Made by a program: the position numbers and the translations under genes. Positions 1 to 9,722 of a stretch of DNA of 64,000 bases are shown here, piece after piece; positions within the stretch are counted from its first letter, which is position 1; every line of letters starts with the position of its first letter. The DNA comes from Lysobacter sp. (GTDB lineage Bacteria > Pseudomonadota > Gammaproteobacteria > Xanthomonadales > Xanthomonadaceae). The DNA lies in assembly GCA_011526085.1 (NCBI GenBank), contig WYBC01000039.1, forward strand, positions 1 to 64,000, read 5' to 3'. The notes below the pieces were generated by a model. That model had not been told where the DNA came from and did no database searches. It worked only from the letters and a program-made list of their open reading frames with translations.

Positions 1-88
1 CCGGCGCTCCTACAGGGGGCTGATCAGGCCCCGCCACGATCCGCAGCGGGTTCGGGTTAGCATCGGGCGCATTCACCGGAGACCCCGC

Positions 89-1408
89 ATGCGCACGACC
101 CTGCTCGCCCTGTCCCTCGCCGCCGCGCTCGGCGCGACCCTCGCCCCGACCGCGCACGCCGCCGATGCCGTGCGGCCCGAAGTGGCGCAGCAGGCGCAGT
201 GGCTGCAGCCGAAGGTGCTGGCCTGGCGCCGCGATCTGCATCAGCACCCGGAACTGGGCAACCGCGAAGTGCGCACCTCGAAGCTCGTCGCCGACCATCT
301 GCGTGCGCTCGGGCTGGAGGTGAAGACCGGCGTCGCCACCACCGGCGTGGTCGCGGTGCTCAAGGGCGGCAAACCCGGTCCGCGGATCGCGATCCGCGCC
401 GACATGGACGCGCTGCCGGTGACCGAACGCAACGGCCTGCCGTTCGCGTCGAAGGCCACCTCGACCTTCCGCGGCGAGACCGTCGGCGTGATGCACGCCT
501 GCGGCCACGACGCCCACACCTCGATCCTGATGGGCGTGGCCGAGGCGATGGCGGCGATGAAGGCCGATCTGCCGGGCGAAGTGCTGTTCGTGTTCCAGCC
601 GGCCGAGGAAGGCCCGCCGGACGGCGAGGAAGGCGGCGCCGAGGAAATGCTGAAGCAGGGCATCTTCCGCGACTTCAGGCCCGAGGCGGTGTTCGGCCTG
701 CACGTGTTCAGCACCCTCAACGCCGGCCAGATCGGCTGGCGCAGCGGCCCGGCGATGGCCGCCTCCGACCGCTTCAACATCGTGATCAAGGGCCGCCAGA
801 CGCACGGCTCGCGGCCGTGGGGCGGGGTCGATCCGATCGTCGCCGCGGCCGACGTGATCGGCAGCGCGCAGACGATCGTCTCCCGCCGCCAGAACATCTC
901 GAAGCTGCCGGTGGTCGTCACCTTCGGCGCGATCAAGGGCGGCATCCGCTACAACATCATTCCCGACCAGGTCGAGCTGATCGGCACCATCCGCACCTTC
1001 GACGACGGCATGCGCGCCGCGGTGTTCAAGGACCTGCAGAACGTGGCCGAACACGTGGCCGCCGCGCACGGCGCGACCGCGGTGGCGCAGATCCCCGACA
1101 CCAAGGGCAATCCGGTGACCGCGAACGATCCGGCGCTGACCGCGAAGATGCTGCCCAGCCTGGTGCGCGCGGCCGGCAGGGACAATGTGGTCGAGATGGG
1201 CCTGAACATGGGCGCCGAGGATTTCTCGTTCTACGCGCGCGAAGTGCCGGGCTTCTTCTTCTTCGTCGGCTCGACGCCGAAGGGCCAGGATCCGAACACG
1301 GCGCCGTCGAACCATTCGCCGGAATTCTTCCTCGACGAATCGGCGCTGGATGTCGGCTTCCGCGGCATGCTGCAGGTGGCGCTGGATTACCTGCACGGCG
1401 CGCAGTAA
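89..1408 (+). CDS. M20 family amidohydrolase / carboxypeptidase, exported
   Basis: 439 aa. A signal peptide of about 24 residues ends in AHA, so the enzyme should be exported. The M20D (HipO/AbgB-like) zinc-hydrolase motifs are present: [10 protein letters not shown] at 51-60, the metal aspartate in RADMDALP at 103-110, ACGHDAH at 137-143 and QPAEEG at 170-175. An SNHSPEFF segment near the C-terminus carries the late histidine. Family members cleave N-acyl or N-aminoacyl bonds in hippurate, indole-3-acetyl-amino acids or N-acetyl-amino acids. The substrate cannot be read from the sequence. A GGAGA ribosome site lies upstream of the ATG. queF starts 23 bases after the stop and may be cotranscribed, although the functions are unrelated. 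Confidence 0.9.
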   Translation: MRTTLLALSLAAALGATLAPTAHAADAVRPEVAQQAQWLQPKVLAWRRDLHQHPELGNREVRTSKLVADHLRALGLEVKTGVATTGVVAVLKGGKPGPRIAIRADMDALPVTERNGLPFASKATSTFRGETVGVMHACGHDAHTSILMGVAEAMAAMKADLPGEVLFVFQPAEEGPPDGEEGGAEEMLKQGIFRDFRPEAVFGLHVFSTLNAGQIGWRSGPAMAASDRFNIVIKGRQTHGSRPWGGVDPIVAAADVIGSAQTIVSRRQNISKLPVVVTFGAIKGGIRYNIIPDQVELIGTIRTFDDGMRAAVFKDLQNVAEHVAAAHGATAVAQIPDTKGNPVTANDPALTAKMLPSLVRAAGRDNVVEMGLNMGAEDFSFYAREVPGFFFFVGSTPKGQDPNTAPSNHSPEFFLDESALDVGFRGMLQVALDYLHGAQ

Positions 1409-1431
1409 AGCGGGTGCGCGATAATGCCGGC

Positions 1432-2277
1432 ATGAACCAGAACGACATCCGACACGGCGACATCAAGCACACCGACATCCCTCTCGGCCGCGAGGTCGCG
1501 TATCCCGACCGCTACGATCCGTCGCTGCTGTTCCCGATTCCACGGGCGCAGGCGCGCGCGGAGATCGGCGTGGACGATGCGGCGCCGCCGTTCGTCGGCC
1601 ACGATCGCTGGCATGCCTACGAACTGAGCTGGCTGGACGCGCGCGGCAAACCGGTGGTCGAGACCGCGACGCTCACCGTGCCGGCGACTTCGCCGCAGCT
1701 GATCGAATCGAAATCGCTCAAGCTCTATCTGAATTCGCTCAACGGCGCGCGCTTCGAATCCACCGGCGACGTGCGCGCGGCGATCATCGCCGACCTCTCC
1801 GCCGCCGCGGGCGCGACGGTCGAAGTGGTGTTCGGCCTGCCGCCGTTCGCCGAAGCCGCGGAGGGTGCCGAATCGATCGACGGCCAGGACATCGCGATCG
1901 ATCGCTACGGCCCGCCCGACGCCACCCTGCTGGCGGCCGACGACGGCGAGCGCGTCGAGGAAACCCTGCATTCGGCGCTGCTGAAATCCAACTGCCCGGT
2001 GACCGGTCAGCCCGACTGGGCCGGCGTGCGCATCGCCTATCGCGGGCCGCGGATCGATCGCGCCGGACTGCTGCGCTACCTGGTGTCGTTCCGCGATCAC
2101 GCCGAGTTCCACGAGCAGTGCGTGGAGCGCATCTTCGTCGACCTGATGGCCCGTTGCCGCCCCGACACCCTGTCGGTGGAAGCGCGCTATACCCGCCGCG
2201 GCGGGCTGGACATCAACCCCTGGCGCGCGACGGCGGACGTCGACGCACCGGCCGCCGGGCGCGACGCGCGGCAATAG
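1432..2277 (+). CDS. queF: NADPH-dependent 7-cyano-7-deazaguanine reductase QueF (long type)
   Basis: 281 aa, matching the long bifold QueF of E. coli (282 aa). It reduces preQ0 to preQ1 in queuosine tRNA biosynthesis, in the cytosol. The thioimide-forming cysteine is C188 in [12 protein letters not shown], with the proton-donating aspartate at 195. The NADPH-binding [11 protein letters not shown] motif is at 92-102. The substrate-binding [13 protein letters not shown] segment lies in the C-terminal half. The frame is open well upstream inside the preceding gene; the start chosen is the first ATG after that stop codon. No other queuosine gene is in this window, which is common since these genes are scattered. 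Confidence 0.96.
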   Translation: MNQNDIRHGDIKHTDIPLGREVAYPDRYDPSLLFPIPRAQARAEIGVDDAAPPFVGHDRWHAYELSWLDARGKPVVETATLTVPATSPQLIESKSLKLYLNSLNGARFESTGDVRAAIIADLSAAAGATVEVVFGLPPFAEAAEGAESIDGQDIAIDRYGPPDATLLAADDGERVEETLHSALLKSNCPVTGQPDWAGVRIAYRGPRIDRAGLLRYLVSFRDHAEFHEQCVERIFVDLMARCRPDTLSVEARYTRRGGLDINPWRATADVDAPAAGRDARQ

Positions 2278-2393
2278 CGCCGATCGCGTGGATTCCGGTC
2301 GCGCGGGGAGGCGAAAAAAACACGCCATCGATATGGTTTCTTAACATCCTGCGTGTCAATGTGGACACGCCCTCCAGGCAGGAACCTTCCGCC

Positions 2394-2753
2394 ATGACCA
2401 CACCCGACAAGAAACCCGATTTCTCGAACGTGCAGACCACGGTGACCAGCACCGAACAGGTCCGCCCCGACTTCAGCAACGTCCAGACCACGGTCACCTC
2501 CACCGAAGAGATCGTCGGCGGCGAGGGCGGCGGTGGCGGCACCGGCGCGCAGACCTACACCATCGAGAAGGGCGACACGCTGTCGCACATCGCCAAACGC
2601 TTCTACGGCAAGGCGAAGTTCTGGCGCCAGATCCACGAAGCCAACCGGGACACCATCGAAGACCCCGACCGCATTTTCCCGGGACAGACGATCAAGCTGC
2701 CGGCGATCGATGTCGACGGCGACGGCGATCTCGACGACCCTTCGGCCGACTGA
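2394..2753 (+). CDS. LysM-domain protein with duplicated N-terminal peptide and Ca-loop-like tail
   Basis: 119 aa, no signal peptide. Residues 9-21 and 26-38 are two identical copies of DFSNVQTTVTSTE separated by QVRP. A Gly-rich linker (about 43-50) follows. One LysM domain (about 54-103: YTIEKGDTLSHIAKRFYGK through IFPGQTIKLP) resembles the LysM part of E. coli YgaU/Kbp, which lacks such a repeat and has a BON domain instead. The acidic tail DVDGDGDLDD resembles a dockerin or EF-hand calcium loop. The start codon follows the AGGAACCTTCCGCC segment. LysM suggests a peptidoglycan or cation-binding role, but with no export signal the site of action is uncertain. Confidence 0.85.
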   Translation: MTTPDKKPDFSNVQTTVTSTEQVRPDFSNVQTTVTSTEEIVGGEGGGGGTGAQTYTIEKGDTLSHIAKRFYGKAKFWRQIHEANRDTIEDPDRIFPGQTIKLPAIDVDGDGDLDDPSAD

Positions 2754-2834
2754 TCGCCGATCGATCGCGGATCGATCGCATCAGGCGGCCATCGCCGCCC
2801 CAGGATTCCCACAAGACGCATCGAGGACCCATCC

Positions 2835-3350
2835 ATGAATCGCACGCACATGTTCAAGAACACGCTTTCCCAGGCTCTGCTGATCGCCGTGATCGGCAGC
2901 GTCGCCGTCGTCGGCTGCAAGAAGAAGGAAGAAGCCGCGCCGACCCCGCCGCCGGTCGCCGCCGAACCCGCGCCCGCACCGGCCCCCGCGCCTGCGGCGA
3001 CCGCATCGATCGCATCGGTCGATGTCGGCAGCGCCGTCGACGCGACGATGAAGGTCACCGCCCCCACCGCCAGCTTCAAGCCGAAGGATACGGTGCACGT
3101 GTCGATCGCCACGTCGACCAGCGACCCGGCCGCGACCGTCGCCGGCAAGGTCGGCGCCAAGCTGACCTACATGAACGGCACCGAGGAAATGGTGGTCAGC
3201 GACGAAACCCGCGACCTCAACATGACCGACAAGGGCACCACCAACTTCCAGTTCGCCAAGCCCGACGGCTGGCCGGCCGGCAAGTACAAGGTCGCGATCA
3301 GCCTCGACGGCAACGTCGTGCAGACCAAGGAATTCGACGTCGCGAAGTGA
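2835..3350 (+). CDS. Putative lipoprotein with Pro/Ala-rich linker
   Basis: 171 aa. A signal peptide ends in a lipobox VVGC with the acylated Cys at 28, followed by KKKEE. A Pro/Ala linker (about 36-57) leads to a folded C-terminal domain (about 60-171) with beta-strand-like alternation, ending in [23 protein letters not shown]. This resembles Ig-like or bacterial 'macroglobulin-like' strands seen in proteins that modify an export load, but I do not recognise a named family. It follows the LysM gene at 81 bases, with ATG after an AGGACCC site, and has its own strong terminator. It probably sits at the inner or outer membrane. Confidence 0.8.
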   Translation: MNRTHMFKNTLSQALLIAVIGSVAVVGCKKKEEAAPTPPPVAAEPAPAPAPAPAATASIASVDVGSAVDATMKVTAPTASFKPKDTVHVSIATSTSDPAATVAGKVGAKLTYMNGTEEMVVSDETRDLNMTDKGTTNFQFAKPDGWPAGKYKVAISLDGNVVQTKEFDVAK

Positions 3351-3376
3351 TCCGCTCCGTCACGGATTCCGGCGAG

Positions 3377-3405
3377 AGGGCGCGGCTTCGGTCGCGCCCT
3401 TTTTG
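3377..3405 (+). terminator. Rho-independent terminator after the lipoprotein gene
   Basis: An 8-bp perfect stem, AGGGCGCG (3377-3384) with CGCGCCCT (3393-3400), and a GCTTCGGT loop, followed directly by TTTT. It lies 26 bases after the stop of the lipoprotein gene, on the same strand. Confidence 0.85.
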
Positions 3406-3546
3406 CTGTGCGTCTTTCGTACCCGCGGGCGCAACGACCCGTGCCGTCCACGCACTGGAACGCCTCCGACAATTGGAATAGTGTGGCCCGGCCGCCCTGC
3501 TCTTGCGGTTTGCGCCGATCCCCTCAGACCCACCCAGGAGTGCGAC

Positions 3547-4011
3547 ATGGCCTTCGAGCTGACGATCAACGGCAAACCGGTGTCGGTGGATGCGCCCGAC
3601 GACATGCCGCTGCTGTGGGTATTGCGCGACATCGCCGGACTGACCGGCACCAAATACGGCTGCGGCATGGCCCAGTGCGGCGCCTGCACCGTGCATGTCG
3701 CCGGTCAGCCGATGCGCAGCTGCATCACGCCGGCGAGCGCGCTGGTCGGCCAACCGATCACCACGATAGAAGGGGCGACCGCCACCGGGCCGGTCGCCAA
3801 GGCGGTACAGGACGCGTGGATCGCCGGTGCGGTGGCGCAGTGCGGCTACTGCCAGAGCGGCCAGATCATGGCCGCGGTCGCGCTGCTGGAAAGCAACCGC
3901 AATCCCGGCGACGACGACATCGATGCGGCGATGGCGGGCAACCTCTGCCGCTGCGCCACCTACCAGCGGATCCGCGCGGCCATCAAGGCCGCGGCCGCCA
4001 CGCTCGCCTGA
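3547..4011 (+). CDS. (2Fe-2S)-binding subunit of a molybdenum hydroxylase (isoquinoline 1-oxidoreductase alpha-like)
   Basis: 154 aa, the usual size for the small electron-transfer subunit of the xanthine-oxidase family. The N-terminal plant-type ferredoxin fold has cluster ligands C39, C44, C47 and C59. The C-terminal helical domain holds the second cluster with C99 (CGYC), C102, C134 and C136 ([10 protein letters not shown]). It passes electrons from the molybdopterin subunit encoded 13 bases downstream. The start is the ATG after AGGAG; the frame is open further upstream, but without similarity to the family. No FAD subunit is encoded, which fits the IorAB type that uses an external acceptor such as a cytochrome. 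Confidence 0.93.
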   Translation: MAFELTINGKPVSVDAPDDMPLLWVLRDIAGLTGTKYGCGMAQCGACTVHVAGQPMRSCITPASALVGQPITTIEGATATGPVAKAVQDAWIAGAVAQCGYCQSGQIMAAVALLESNRNPGDDDIDAAMAGNLCRCATYQRIRAAIKAAAATLA

Positions 4012-4024
4012 GGGAGAACGGATC

Positions 4025-6241
4025 ATGTTCAACGGTCGCAAACTCTCCGCCCTGGCCACCGCCACCGCGACGCCCACGCTGTCGCGCCGCCAGTTCGTCC
4101 TCGGCGCGAGCCTGCTGGGTTCCGCGCTGCTGGTCGGTTGCCGCATGCAGGCCGACGACAGCGATGCGCCGGCCGCCGGTGGCGCGGTCAAGCCCTCGGC
4201 AGGCTCGCCCTTCGAGGCCTACATCGCGATCGCCGCCGACGGCATCGTCACCGTGTATTCCAGCCAGTTCGACATGGGCCAGAATTCCTACCACGGCCTG
4301 GCGACGCTGGTCGCCGAAGAACTCGACGTCGCGCTGGACAAGGTGCGGGTCGAAGGCCGCGCCGGCAATCCGAAGTGGTACGGCAATCTCGCGATGGGCG
4401 GTGCGTTCCAGCTCACCGGCGGTTCCAGCAGCATGCCCTCGTCGTGGGAGCGCTACCGCAAGGCCGGCGCCGCCGCGCGCGAATTGCTGAAACAGGCCGC
4501 GGCGAAGCAGTGGAAGGTCGCCATCAGCGAACTCTCGACCGCGAACGGCGAGGTCGTGCACGCCGGCAGCGACCGCCGCGCACCCTACGGCAGCCTGATC
4601 GCCGCCGCCGCGCCGCTGCCGGTGCCCGGCGAGGTCGCGCTGAAGGACGCGAAGGCGTGGACGCTGATCGGCAAGGACGCGACCACGCGCATCGACGCGC
4701 GCGCCAAGTCCGACGGCAGCCAGGCCTACACCATCGACATCCGCTTGCCGGGCATGCTGGTCGCCACCGTGGCCCACAGCCCACGCTTCGGCGGCAAGGT
4801 CGCGTCGTTCGACGCCACCGCCGCCAAGGCGGTGCCGGGCGTGGTCGACGTGGTACAGATCTCCCGCGGCGTGGCGGTGGTGGCGAACAACACCTGGGCC
4901 GCGATCAAGGGCCGCGAGGCGCTGCAGGTGCGCTGGGACGACAGCGGCGCGGAGACGCGCTCTTCCGATGCCATGTTCACCGAATACGAGGCCCTGTCGA
5001 AGCAGGACGGCAAGGTCGCGCTGCAGCGCGGCGATGCCGCCGGCAAACTCGCCAAGGCCGCGAAGACCCTTGAAGCGACCTACCGTTTCCCCTATCTCGC
5101 GCACGCGGCGCTGGAGCCGCTGAACGCGGTGATCCACAAGGACGGCGACCGCCTGCACATCCACGGCGGGCTGCAGATGCCAGACGCGGTGCAGGCCACC
5201 TGCGCGCAGATCGCCGGCGTGAAGCCCGAACAGGTCGACCTGCACGTGATGAAGACCGGCGGCGGTTTCGGCCGGCGCGCGGTCGCCGACTGCGACGTGT
5301 TCGTCGAGGCCACCGAGATTGCCAAGGCGCTGGATTTCCGCGCGCCGATCAAGCTGCAGTGGACGCGCGAGGCCGACATGGGCGGCGGTCGCTATCGCCC
5401 GCTGCACCTGCACCGGGTGCGCGTCGGTCTCGGCGCCGACGGCACCATCAGCGGTTGGCAGCATCACATCGTCGGCCAGTCGATCATGGCCGGCACGCCG
5501 TTCGAAGCGATGATGATGAAGGACGGCATCGACCCCACGTCGACCGAAGGCGTCGCCGACACGCCGTACGCGCTGCCCGACATCGACGTGCGCATGACCC
5601 ATCCGGCATCGCCGGTGCCGGTGCTGTGGTGGCGCTCGGTCGGCCACACCCACACCGCGTACGTGATGCAGACCATGCTCGACGAGATCGCGACCGCGAC
5701 CGGGCAGGATCCGGTGGCGCTGCGGCTGGCGCTGCTGCCGGCGGAGGCGCGCGAACGCGCGGTGCTCTCGCTCGCCGCCGAGAAGGCGGGCTGGTCGCAG
5801 CCGGTCGCGGCCGGCCGCTTCCGCGGCGTGGCCGTGCATCAGTCGTTCGGCAGTTACGTCGCGACCGTCGCGGAAATCTCGAAGACCGCCGACGGCGGCA
5901 TCCGCGTCGAGCGCTGCGTGGTGGCCTCCGATTGCGGCACCGTGATCAATCCGGACGTGGTGCGCGCGCAGATCGAAGGCGGCACCGGCTTCGGCCTGAG
6001 CGCGATGCTCGGCGAAGCCATCGCGCTGGAGAACGGCGCGCCGACCGCACTCAACTACGATGCTTACCGGGTGCTGCGGATCGATGCGATGCCGACGGTC
6101 GAGGTGCACATGCTGCCTTCGACCGCATCGCCGACCGGCATCGGCGAATGCGCGGTGCCGCCGATCGGCCCCGCGGTCGCGAACGCGATCTTCCAGGCCA
6201 CCGGCAAGCGCGTGCGCGACCTGCCGTTCCTTCGGGCATGA
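4025..6241 (+). CDS. Molybdopterin-binding catalytic subunit, isoquinoline 1-oxidoreductase beta-like, Tat-exported
   Basis: 738 aa. The N-terminus has a twin-arginine motif SRRQF (R21, R22), a hydrophobic stretch, then LLVGC with Cys39, so it looks like a Tat substrate that may also be lipidated. The rest matches the IorB/aldehyde-dehydrogenase family large subunit. Examples are the Moco-contact segment GGGFGRRAVADCD, and GECAVPPIGPAVANAIFQATGKRVRDLP at the end. It would hydroxylate an N-heterocycle or oxidise an aldehyde at the periplasmic face. The small subunit gene precedes it by 13 bases and the xdhC-like gene follows by 12 bases. The substrate is not determinable. Confidence 0.93.
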   Translation: MFNGRKLSALATATATPTLSRRQFVLGASLLGSALLVGCRMQADDSDAPAAGGAVKPSAGSPFEAYIAIAADGIVTVYSSQFDMGQNSYHGLATLVAEELDVALDKVRVEGRAGNPKWYGNLAMGGAFQLTGGSSSMPSSWERYRKAGAAARELLKQAAAKQWKVAISELSTANGEVVHAGSDRRAPYGSLIAAAAPLPVPGEVALKDAKAWTLIGKDATTRIDARAKSDGSQAYTIDIRLPGMLVATVAHSPRFGGKVASFDATAAKAVPGVVDVVQISRGVAVVANNTWAAIKGREALQVRWDDSGAETRSSDAMFTEYEALSKQDGKVALQRGDAAGKLAKAAKTLEATYRFPYLAHAALEPLNAVIHKDGDRLHIHGGLQMPDAVQATCAQIAGVKPEQVDLHVMKTGGGFGRRAVADCDVFVEATEIAKALDFRAPIKLQWTREADMGGGRYRPLHLHRVRVGLGADGTISGWQHHIVGQSIMAGTPFEAMMMKDGIDPTSTEGVADTPYALPDIDVRMTHPASPVPVLWWRSVGHTHTAYVMQTMLDEIATATGQDPVALRLALLPAEARERAVLSLAAEKAGWSQPVAAGRFRGVAVHQSFGSYVATVAEISKTADGGIRVERCVVASDCGTVINPDVVRAQIEGGTGFGLSAMLGEAIALENGAPTALNYDAYRVLRIDAMPTVEVHMLPSTASPTGIGECAVPPIGPAVANAIFQATGKRVRDLPFLRA

Positions 6242-6253
6242 CCCCGGTGCGCG

Positions 6254-7237
6254 ATGCCGGATGCGCTTGAGCTGTTGATCGCCAGCGCGCGGCGGAACGA
6301 AGCCTGCGCGCTGGTCACGCTGGTCGGGCTTCACGGTGCGGCCCCGCGCCGGATCGGTGCGCAGATGGCGGTGACCGCCGACGGCGACGTCGCCGGTTCG
6401 TTCTCCGGCGGCTGTCTCGACTGGTCGGTGATCGAGGAAGCGCGGCGCGCGCTGGACGAAGGCGTGAGCCGTCGCGTGCGCTACGGCGAAGATTCGCCCT
6501 ACGTCGACATCGTCCTGCCCTGCGGCAGCGGACTGGACCTGCAGTTCGACGGCGCGGTGCCGGCCGCGACCGTCGACGCGATCGCGCAGGCGATGGCACG
6601 GCGCAGGCCGTTCGCACTGCGCTGGCGCGATCCGGCATCGCCGCCGGCATGCGTGTCCGACGGGATGCCGGATGCGGACGCGGTCGTCGTCCAGCGCATG
6701 CCCGCGCTGCGGTTGATGCTGGCGGGCGCCGGCGACACCCTGCTGGCGATGTGCCGGATGGCTCGCGCGGCGGACATCGAGACGATCGCATTCAGCCCGG
6801 AGCGCGACCTGCAGGCGCCGCTTGGGGCGCTCGGCGTGGATCTGCATGTCCTGCAGGCGCGGCACGCCCTGCCGCCGCCCGCATTCGAGGCCCACGCCTT
6901 CGATGCATGGACCGCCGCCATCACCCTGTTCCACGATCACGACTGGGAACTGCCGTTCCTGCAGCGCGCGCTCGCCAGCGATGCCTGTCTGGTCGGTGCG
7001 ATGGGCAGCCCGCGCACGCAGGCGCTGCGCCTGGAACGGCTGCAGGCGCTCGGCGTCGACGCGGCATCGCTGGCGCGCCTGCGCAGCCCGCTGGGGTTGT
7101 TGCCGCGCGCGCGCGATCCGCACGAACTCGCGGTCTCGATCCTCGCCGAAGCGATGCAGGCCCATCGCGAGCGCTGCCATCCTGCGGAAGCGCGCACGGA
7201 ACCACGCGCAACCTCCGCAGCATCCATCGACGCATGA
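6254..7237 (+). CDS. XdhC family molybdenum-cofactor insertion/sulfuration factor
   Basis: 327 aa. The N-terminal CoxI/XdhC domain carries SGGCLDW, where family members use the Cys of an SGGC motif. The C-terminal Rossmann-like domain begins at about residue 150 (LMLAGAGDTLLAMCRMA). A late AMGSPRTQALRLERL segment is typical of the family. XdhC proteins bind Moco, promote its sulfuration and hand it to the apoenzyme. Placement right after the molybdopterin subunit gene and before a MobA-like gene (ATGA overlap) fits a maturation factor dedicated to this hydroxylase. Confidence 0.88.
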   Translation: MPDALELLIASARRNEACALVTLVGLHGAAPRRIGAQMAVTADGDVAGSFSGGCLDWSVIEEARRALDEGVSRRVRYGEDSPYVDIVLPCGSGLDLQFDGAVPAATVDAIAQAMARRRPFALRWRDPASPPACVSDGMPDADAVVVQRMPALRLMLAGAGDTLLAMCRMARAADIETIAFSPERDLQAPLGALGVDLHVLQARHALPPPAFEAHAFDAWTAAITLFHDHDWELPFLQRALASDACLVGAMGSPRTQALRLERLQALGVDAASLARLRSPLGLLPRARDPHELAVSILAEAMQAHRERCHPAEARTEPRATSAASIDA

Positions 7238-7815
7238 ACACCGCGATCGCGATCCTCGCGGCCGGGCGCTCCTCGCGCCTCGGTCGTCCCAAGGCGCTGG
7301 TGCCATGGCGCGGCCGTACGCTGCTGCAGCGCGCGCTCGACACCGCCGTTGCGGCCTCGCCGCGGGTGATCGTGGCGCTCGGCGCCGACGGCGATGCGCT
7401 GTGGCGCACGCTGGTCCTTCCGGCCGGCGGGGCAGGAGTCACGCGCGTCGACGTGCGCGATGCCGACGACGGCCTGTCGGCCTCGCTGCGCGCGGTGGTC
7501 GCGCATGTCGATGCGGACCCGGCGATCGAACGCCTGCTGGTGCTGCTGACCGATCAGTACGCCGTCGACGCGGCCTGGCTGCGCGCGCTGCTGGCGCTGG
7601 CGGAGGCCCATCCGCGGCGGATGATCGCGTCGCGTTACGACGGCGTGCGCGGCGTGCCGGCCGTGTTCCCGCGCGCCGCCTTCGCCGCGCTCGCGGCCCT
7701 GCGCGGCGACCAGGGCGCGCGCACGCTGCTGCGCGACGAGCACGACCCCATCGATCATCCCGCGCCGCATCCGCCCGGCGATGTCGACACGCCCGCGGAC
7801 GTGCCGCACGACTGA
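7234..7815 (+). CDS. MobA-like NTP transferase (MocA-type molybdenum cofactor nucleotidyltransferase)
   Basis: 193 aa. The nucleotide-binding motif LAAGRSSRLGRPKALVPWRG starts at residue 8, and the acidic metal-binding segment LTDQYAVDAAW is in the middle. This is the MocA/MobA-like family that attaches CMP or GMP to molybdopterin. MocA (CTP) usually serves xanthine-oxidase-family enzymes, which fits the operon. The start ATG overlaps the XdhC stop as ATGA, indicating translational coupling. Nucleotide choice is an inference from context. Confidence 0.88.
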   Translation: MNTAIAILAAGRSSRLGRPKALVPWRGRTLLQRALDTAVAASPRVIVALGADGDALWRTLVLPAGGAGVTRVDVRDADDGLSASLRAVVAHVDADPAIERLLVLLTDQYAVDAAWLRALLALAEAHPRRMIASRYDGVRGVPAVFPRAAFAALAALRGDQGARTLLRDEHDPIDHPAPHPPGDVDTPADVPHD

Positions 7816-7822
7816 GCGCGAC

Positions 7823-8362
7823 TCAGCGCGCCGCGCGCCGGTACGCGCCGACGAACGCGGTCTGCCACGTCGCGCCGTCGTCGTCCGACGTGTCCCATTG
7901 CTGGATCACGCCGCCGTCGGGTTGCGGAGTCCAGACGATGCGCTGACGCTGCAGGCCGCCCTTGCCGTTGGGCAGCGCGCCTTCCATCGCCATCGCACCG
8001 TCGGCGCGCAGGCCGCCTTCGAGACGCAGGACCACGCCGTCGGCGCCGATCCAGAACTGGGTCCAGCGCCGCGACGCGCGATCGTAGACGTTGAGGCTGT
8101 GGCCGTCGCTGCCGCCCGCGTTCACCCAGTGCTCGCGCAGCGCGCAGCCGCCGGCGACCCGCACGATCGTGTTGCGGCCGACGATGCGGTCGCGCTGCGG
8201 GCCGCCGATGACGTCCCACTCGCCCAGCCAGAAATCGAACTGACGATGTTCCGGGGCCTCGCAGGCGGGCGGCGGTGTCGGCGGCGGGGACTGTGCGGAC
8301 GCGTGCGCGGCGACGGCCAGCGCGACGAGCGCGCAGACGGGCAACGATCGAAAAATGCGCAT
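7823..8362 (-). CDS. Secreted DUF1579-like hypothetical protein
   Basis: 179 aa. A signal peptide (MRIFRSLPVCALVALAVAAHASA) is followed by a Pro-rich stretch. The domain begins RQFDFWLGEWDVIGG, the signature opening of DUF1579-like, lipocalin-type beta proteins, and continues with regular beta strands (WTQFWIGADGVVLRLEGG). Members are often periplasmic and of unknown function. It converges with the MobA-like gene, with only 7 bases between their stops. Confidence 0.75.
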   Translation of the reverse strand: MRIFRSLPVCALVALAVAAHASAQSPPPTPPPACEAPEHRQFDFWLGEWDVIGGPQRDRIVGRNTIVRVAGGCALREHWVNAGGSDGHSLNVYDRASRRWTQFWIGADGVVLRLEGGLRADGAMAMEGALPNGKGGLQRQRIVWTPQPDGGVIQQWDTSDDDGATWQTAFVGAYRRAAR

Positions 8363-8490
8363 GGGCGAGTCCGCGGCGGAGACGCCGTTCAGCGTAACCG
8401 CCGCCGCTGCGCCGCGATTGATCCGCCTTGGCCGCTCGCGTCCGCCGCCGGGTCGATTACCCTATCCGCCGTCTCCGCCGCAGAACCGCC

Positions 8491-9198
8491 ATGTCCGCCA
8501 CCGATCTCCTCGACGACGCCCGCCTCGAACGCCTCTCCGACCTGCTCGACACCCGCGCGGTGCCGTTCAAGGGCTTCAATCTCGAGGCGCTGGACGGCTT
8601 CCTGTCCGCGCTGGCGGTCTCGCCCGAGACCGTGCCGCCGGAAGAGTGGACACCCGCGGTCTGGGGCGGCAAACCGCCGCGCTGGGACAACGCCGAGGAA
8701 GCCGCCGAGGTCGACGCGCTGATCGCCGCGCATGCGCGCATGGTCGAACAGCGGGTGCGCTTCGACGGCGACGACCTGCCCGACCACCTCGCACCGCTGC
8801 TGTGGCTGCCCGAAGATCCGTCCGAACACGACGACGATGAACTCGATGTCGGCCACGACTGGGCCCTCGGCTTCTTCCGCGGCGTCGAACTGCGCGAAGC
8901 CGCCTGGGACGCCTGGCTCGACCAGCACGACTGGATCGAGGAGATCTTCGATCTGCTCGATCGCATCGCCAGCGGCGAGGTGCTCGGCGAAGATCCCACC
9001 GCGGAACCCGTCGCGCTCGACTACAAGGAGCGCATCGGCATCATCGCCGCGCTGCCCGGCATGCTGTCCGACCTGCACCACCACCGCATCGACGCCCTCA
9101 CCCCGCGCGTCCCGCGGCGCCGCGCGATCACCCCCGACCGCAACGACCCGTGTCCCTGCGGCAGCGGCAAGAAATACAAGAAATGCCACGGCGCGTAG
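8491..9198 (+). CDS. YecA/UPF0149 family protein with C-terminal SEC-C zinc motif
   Basis: 235 aa. The UPF0149 (YecA/YgfB) helical domain spans most of the protein ([32 protein letters not shown]). The last 19 residues, [19 protein letters not shown], form the SEC-C zinc-binding motif found at the end of SecA, used there to bind SecB and ribosomes. E. coli YecA has been tied to ribosome-nascent chain work. The chosen ATG follows AGAACCGCC; an in-frame upstream start would add 21 unrelated residues. It appears to be a single-gene unit. Confidence 0.88.
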   Translation: MSATDLLDDARLERLSDLLDTRAVPFKGFNLEALDGFLSALAVSPETVPPEEWTPAVWGGKPPRWDNAEEAAEVDALIAAHARMVEQRVRFDGDDLPDHLAPLLWLPEDPSEHDDDELDVGHDWALGFFRGVELREAAWDAWLDQHDWIEEIFDLLDRIASGEVLGEDPTAEPVALDYKERIGIIAALPGMLSDLHHHRIDALTPRVPRRRAITPDRNDPCPCGSGKKYKKCHGA

Positions 9199-9320
9199 CC
9201 GGGTAGAGGACAGCGGTTCTCGACGACGCGGCCGGCCAACCCGGGAAATGACATCCCCGGCCGATATTCCGCGCGATACGACGGCTGCCGGGATCCCGTG
9301 CAGCCATGCACGTGCCGGCC

Positions 9321-9722
9321 TCAGCGCCGACGCAGTCCGCGCATGTCGTCCGCCGAGAGTTCGAAATAGTCGCGCAACTCCCCGCTATCGAGTTCGTTCG
9401 CGCACGCCTCGATCAGGGCGCGGGTGATCGGCCCGGAAGGATCGCCGCTGCGGGCGAACAGCCCCTTGAACAGGTACCAGGCGCGGCGCCGGTCGACGCC
9501 CTGCTGCGCCGCCCACAGCCGCTCGCGACGCTCGGCCGGGAACGCCACGCCGAGGCGATGATCGATCGCCAGATCGAATTCCGCGCGGCGCAATCGAAGC
9601 TCTTCCTCGCGATCCGGCATCGCCGGACCGTCGGCATGCAGCGCGACGATCCGACGCTCGTATTCCTCGGCGGAGAGCTTCGCTCCGTGCTCAGGCGCCT
9701 GCGGGTCGACGGGGGTAGGCAT
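9321..9722 (-). CDS. Hypothetical cytoplasmic protein, second gene of an unknown pair
   Basis: 133 aa, no signal peptide or membrane segment. It is highly charged and probably all-helical (EEYERRIVALH, EEELRLRRAEFDLAIDHRLG, RERLWAAQQGV). The start lies 32 bases inside the 3' end of the upstream gene, so translation is likely coupled. Many lipase-chaperone-like or GTPase-adaptor helical proteins look similar, but I recognise no family. It may be a partner of the 301-aa protein. Confidence 0.65.
   Translation of the reverse strand: MPTPVDPQAPEHGAKLSAEEYERRIVALHADGPAMPDREEELRLRRAEFDLAIDHRLGVAFPAERRERLWAAQQGVDRRRAWYLFKGLFARSGDPSGPITRALIEACANELDSGELRDYFELSADDMRGLRRR

Noticed and set aside
3983-7306. 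1107-codon minus-strand open frame
   Set aside because: Antisense to the molybdenum hydroxylase operon whose products have clear motifs.
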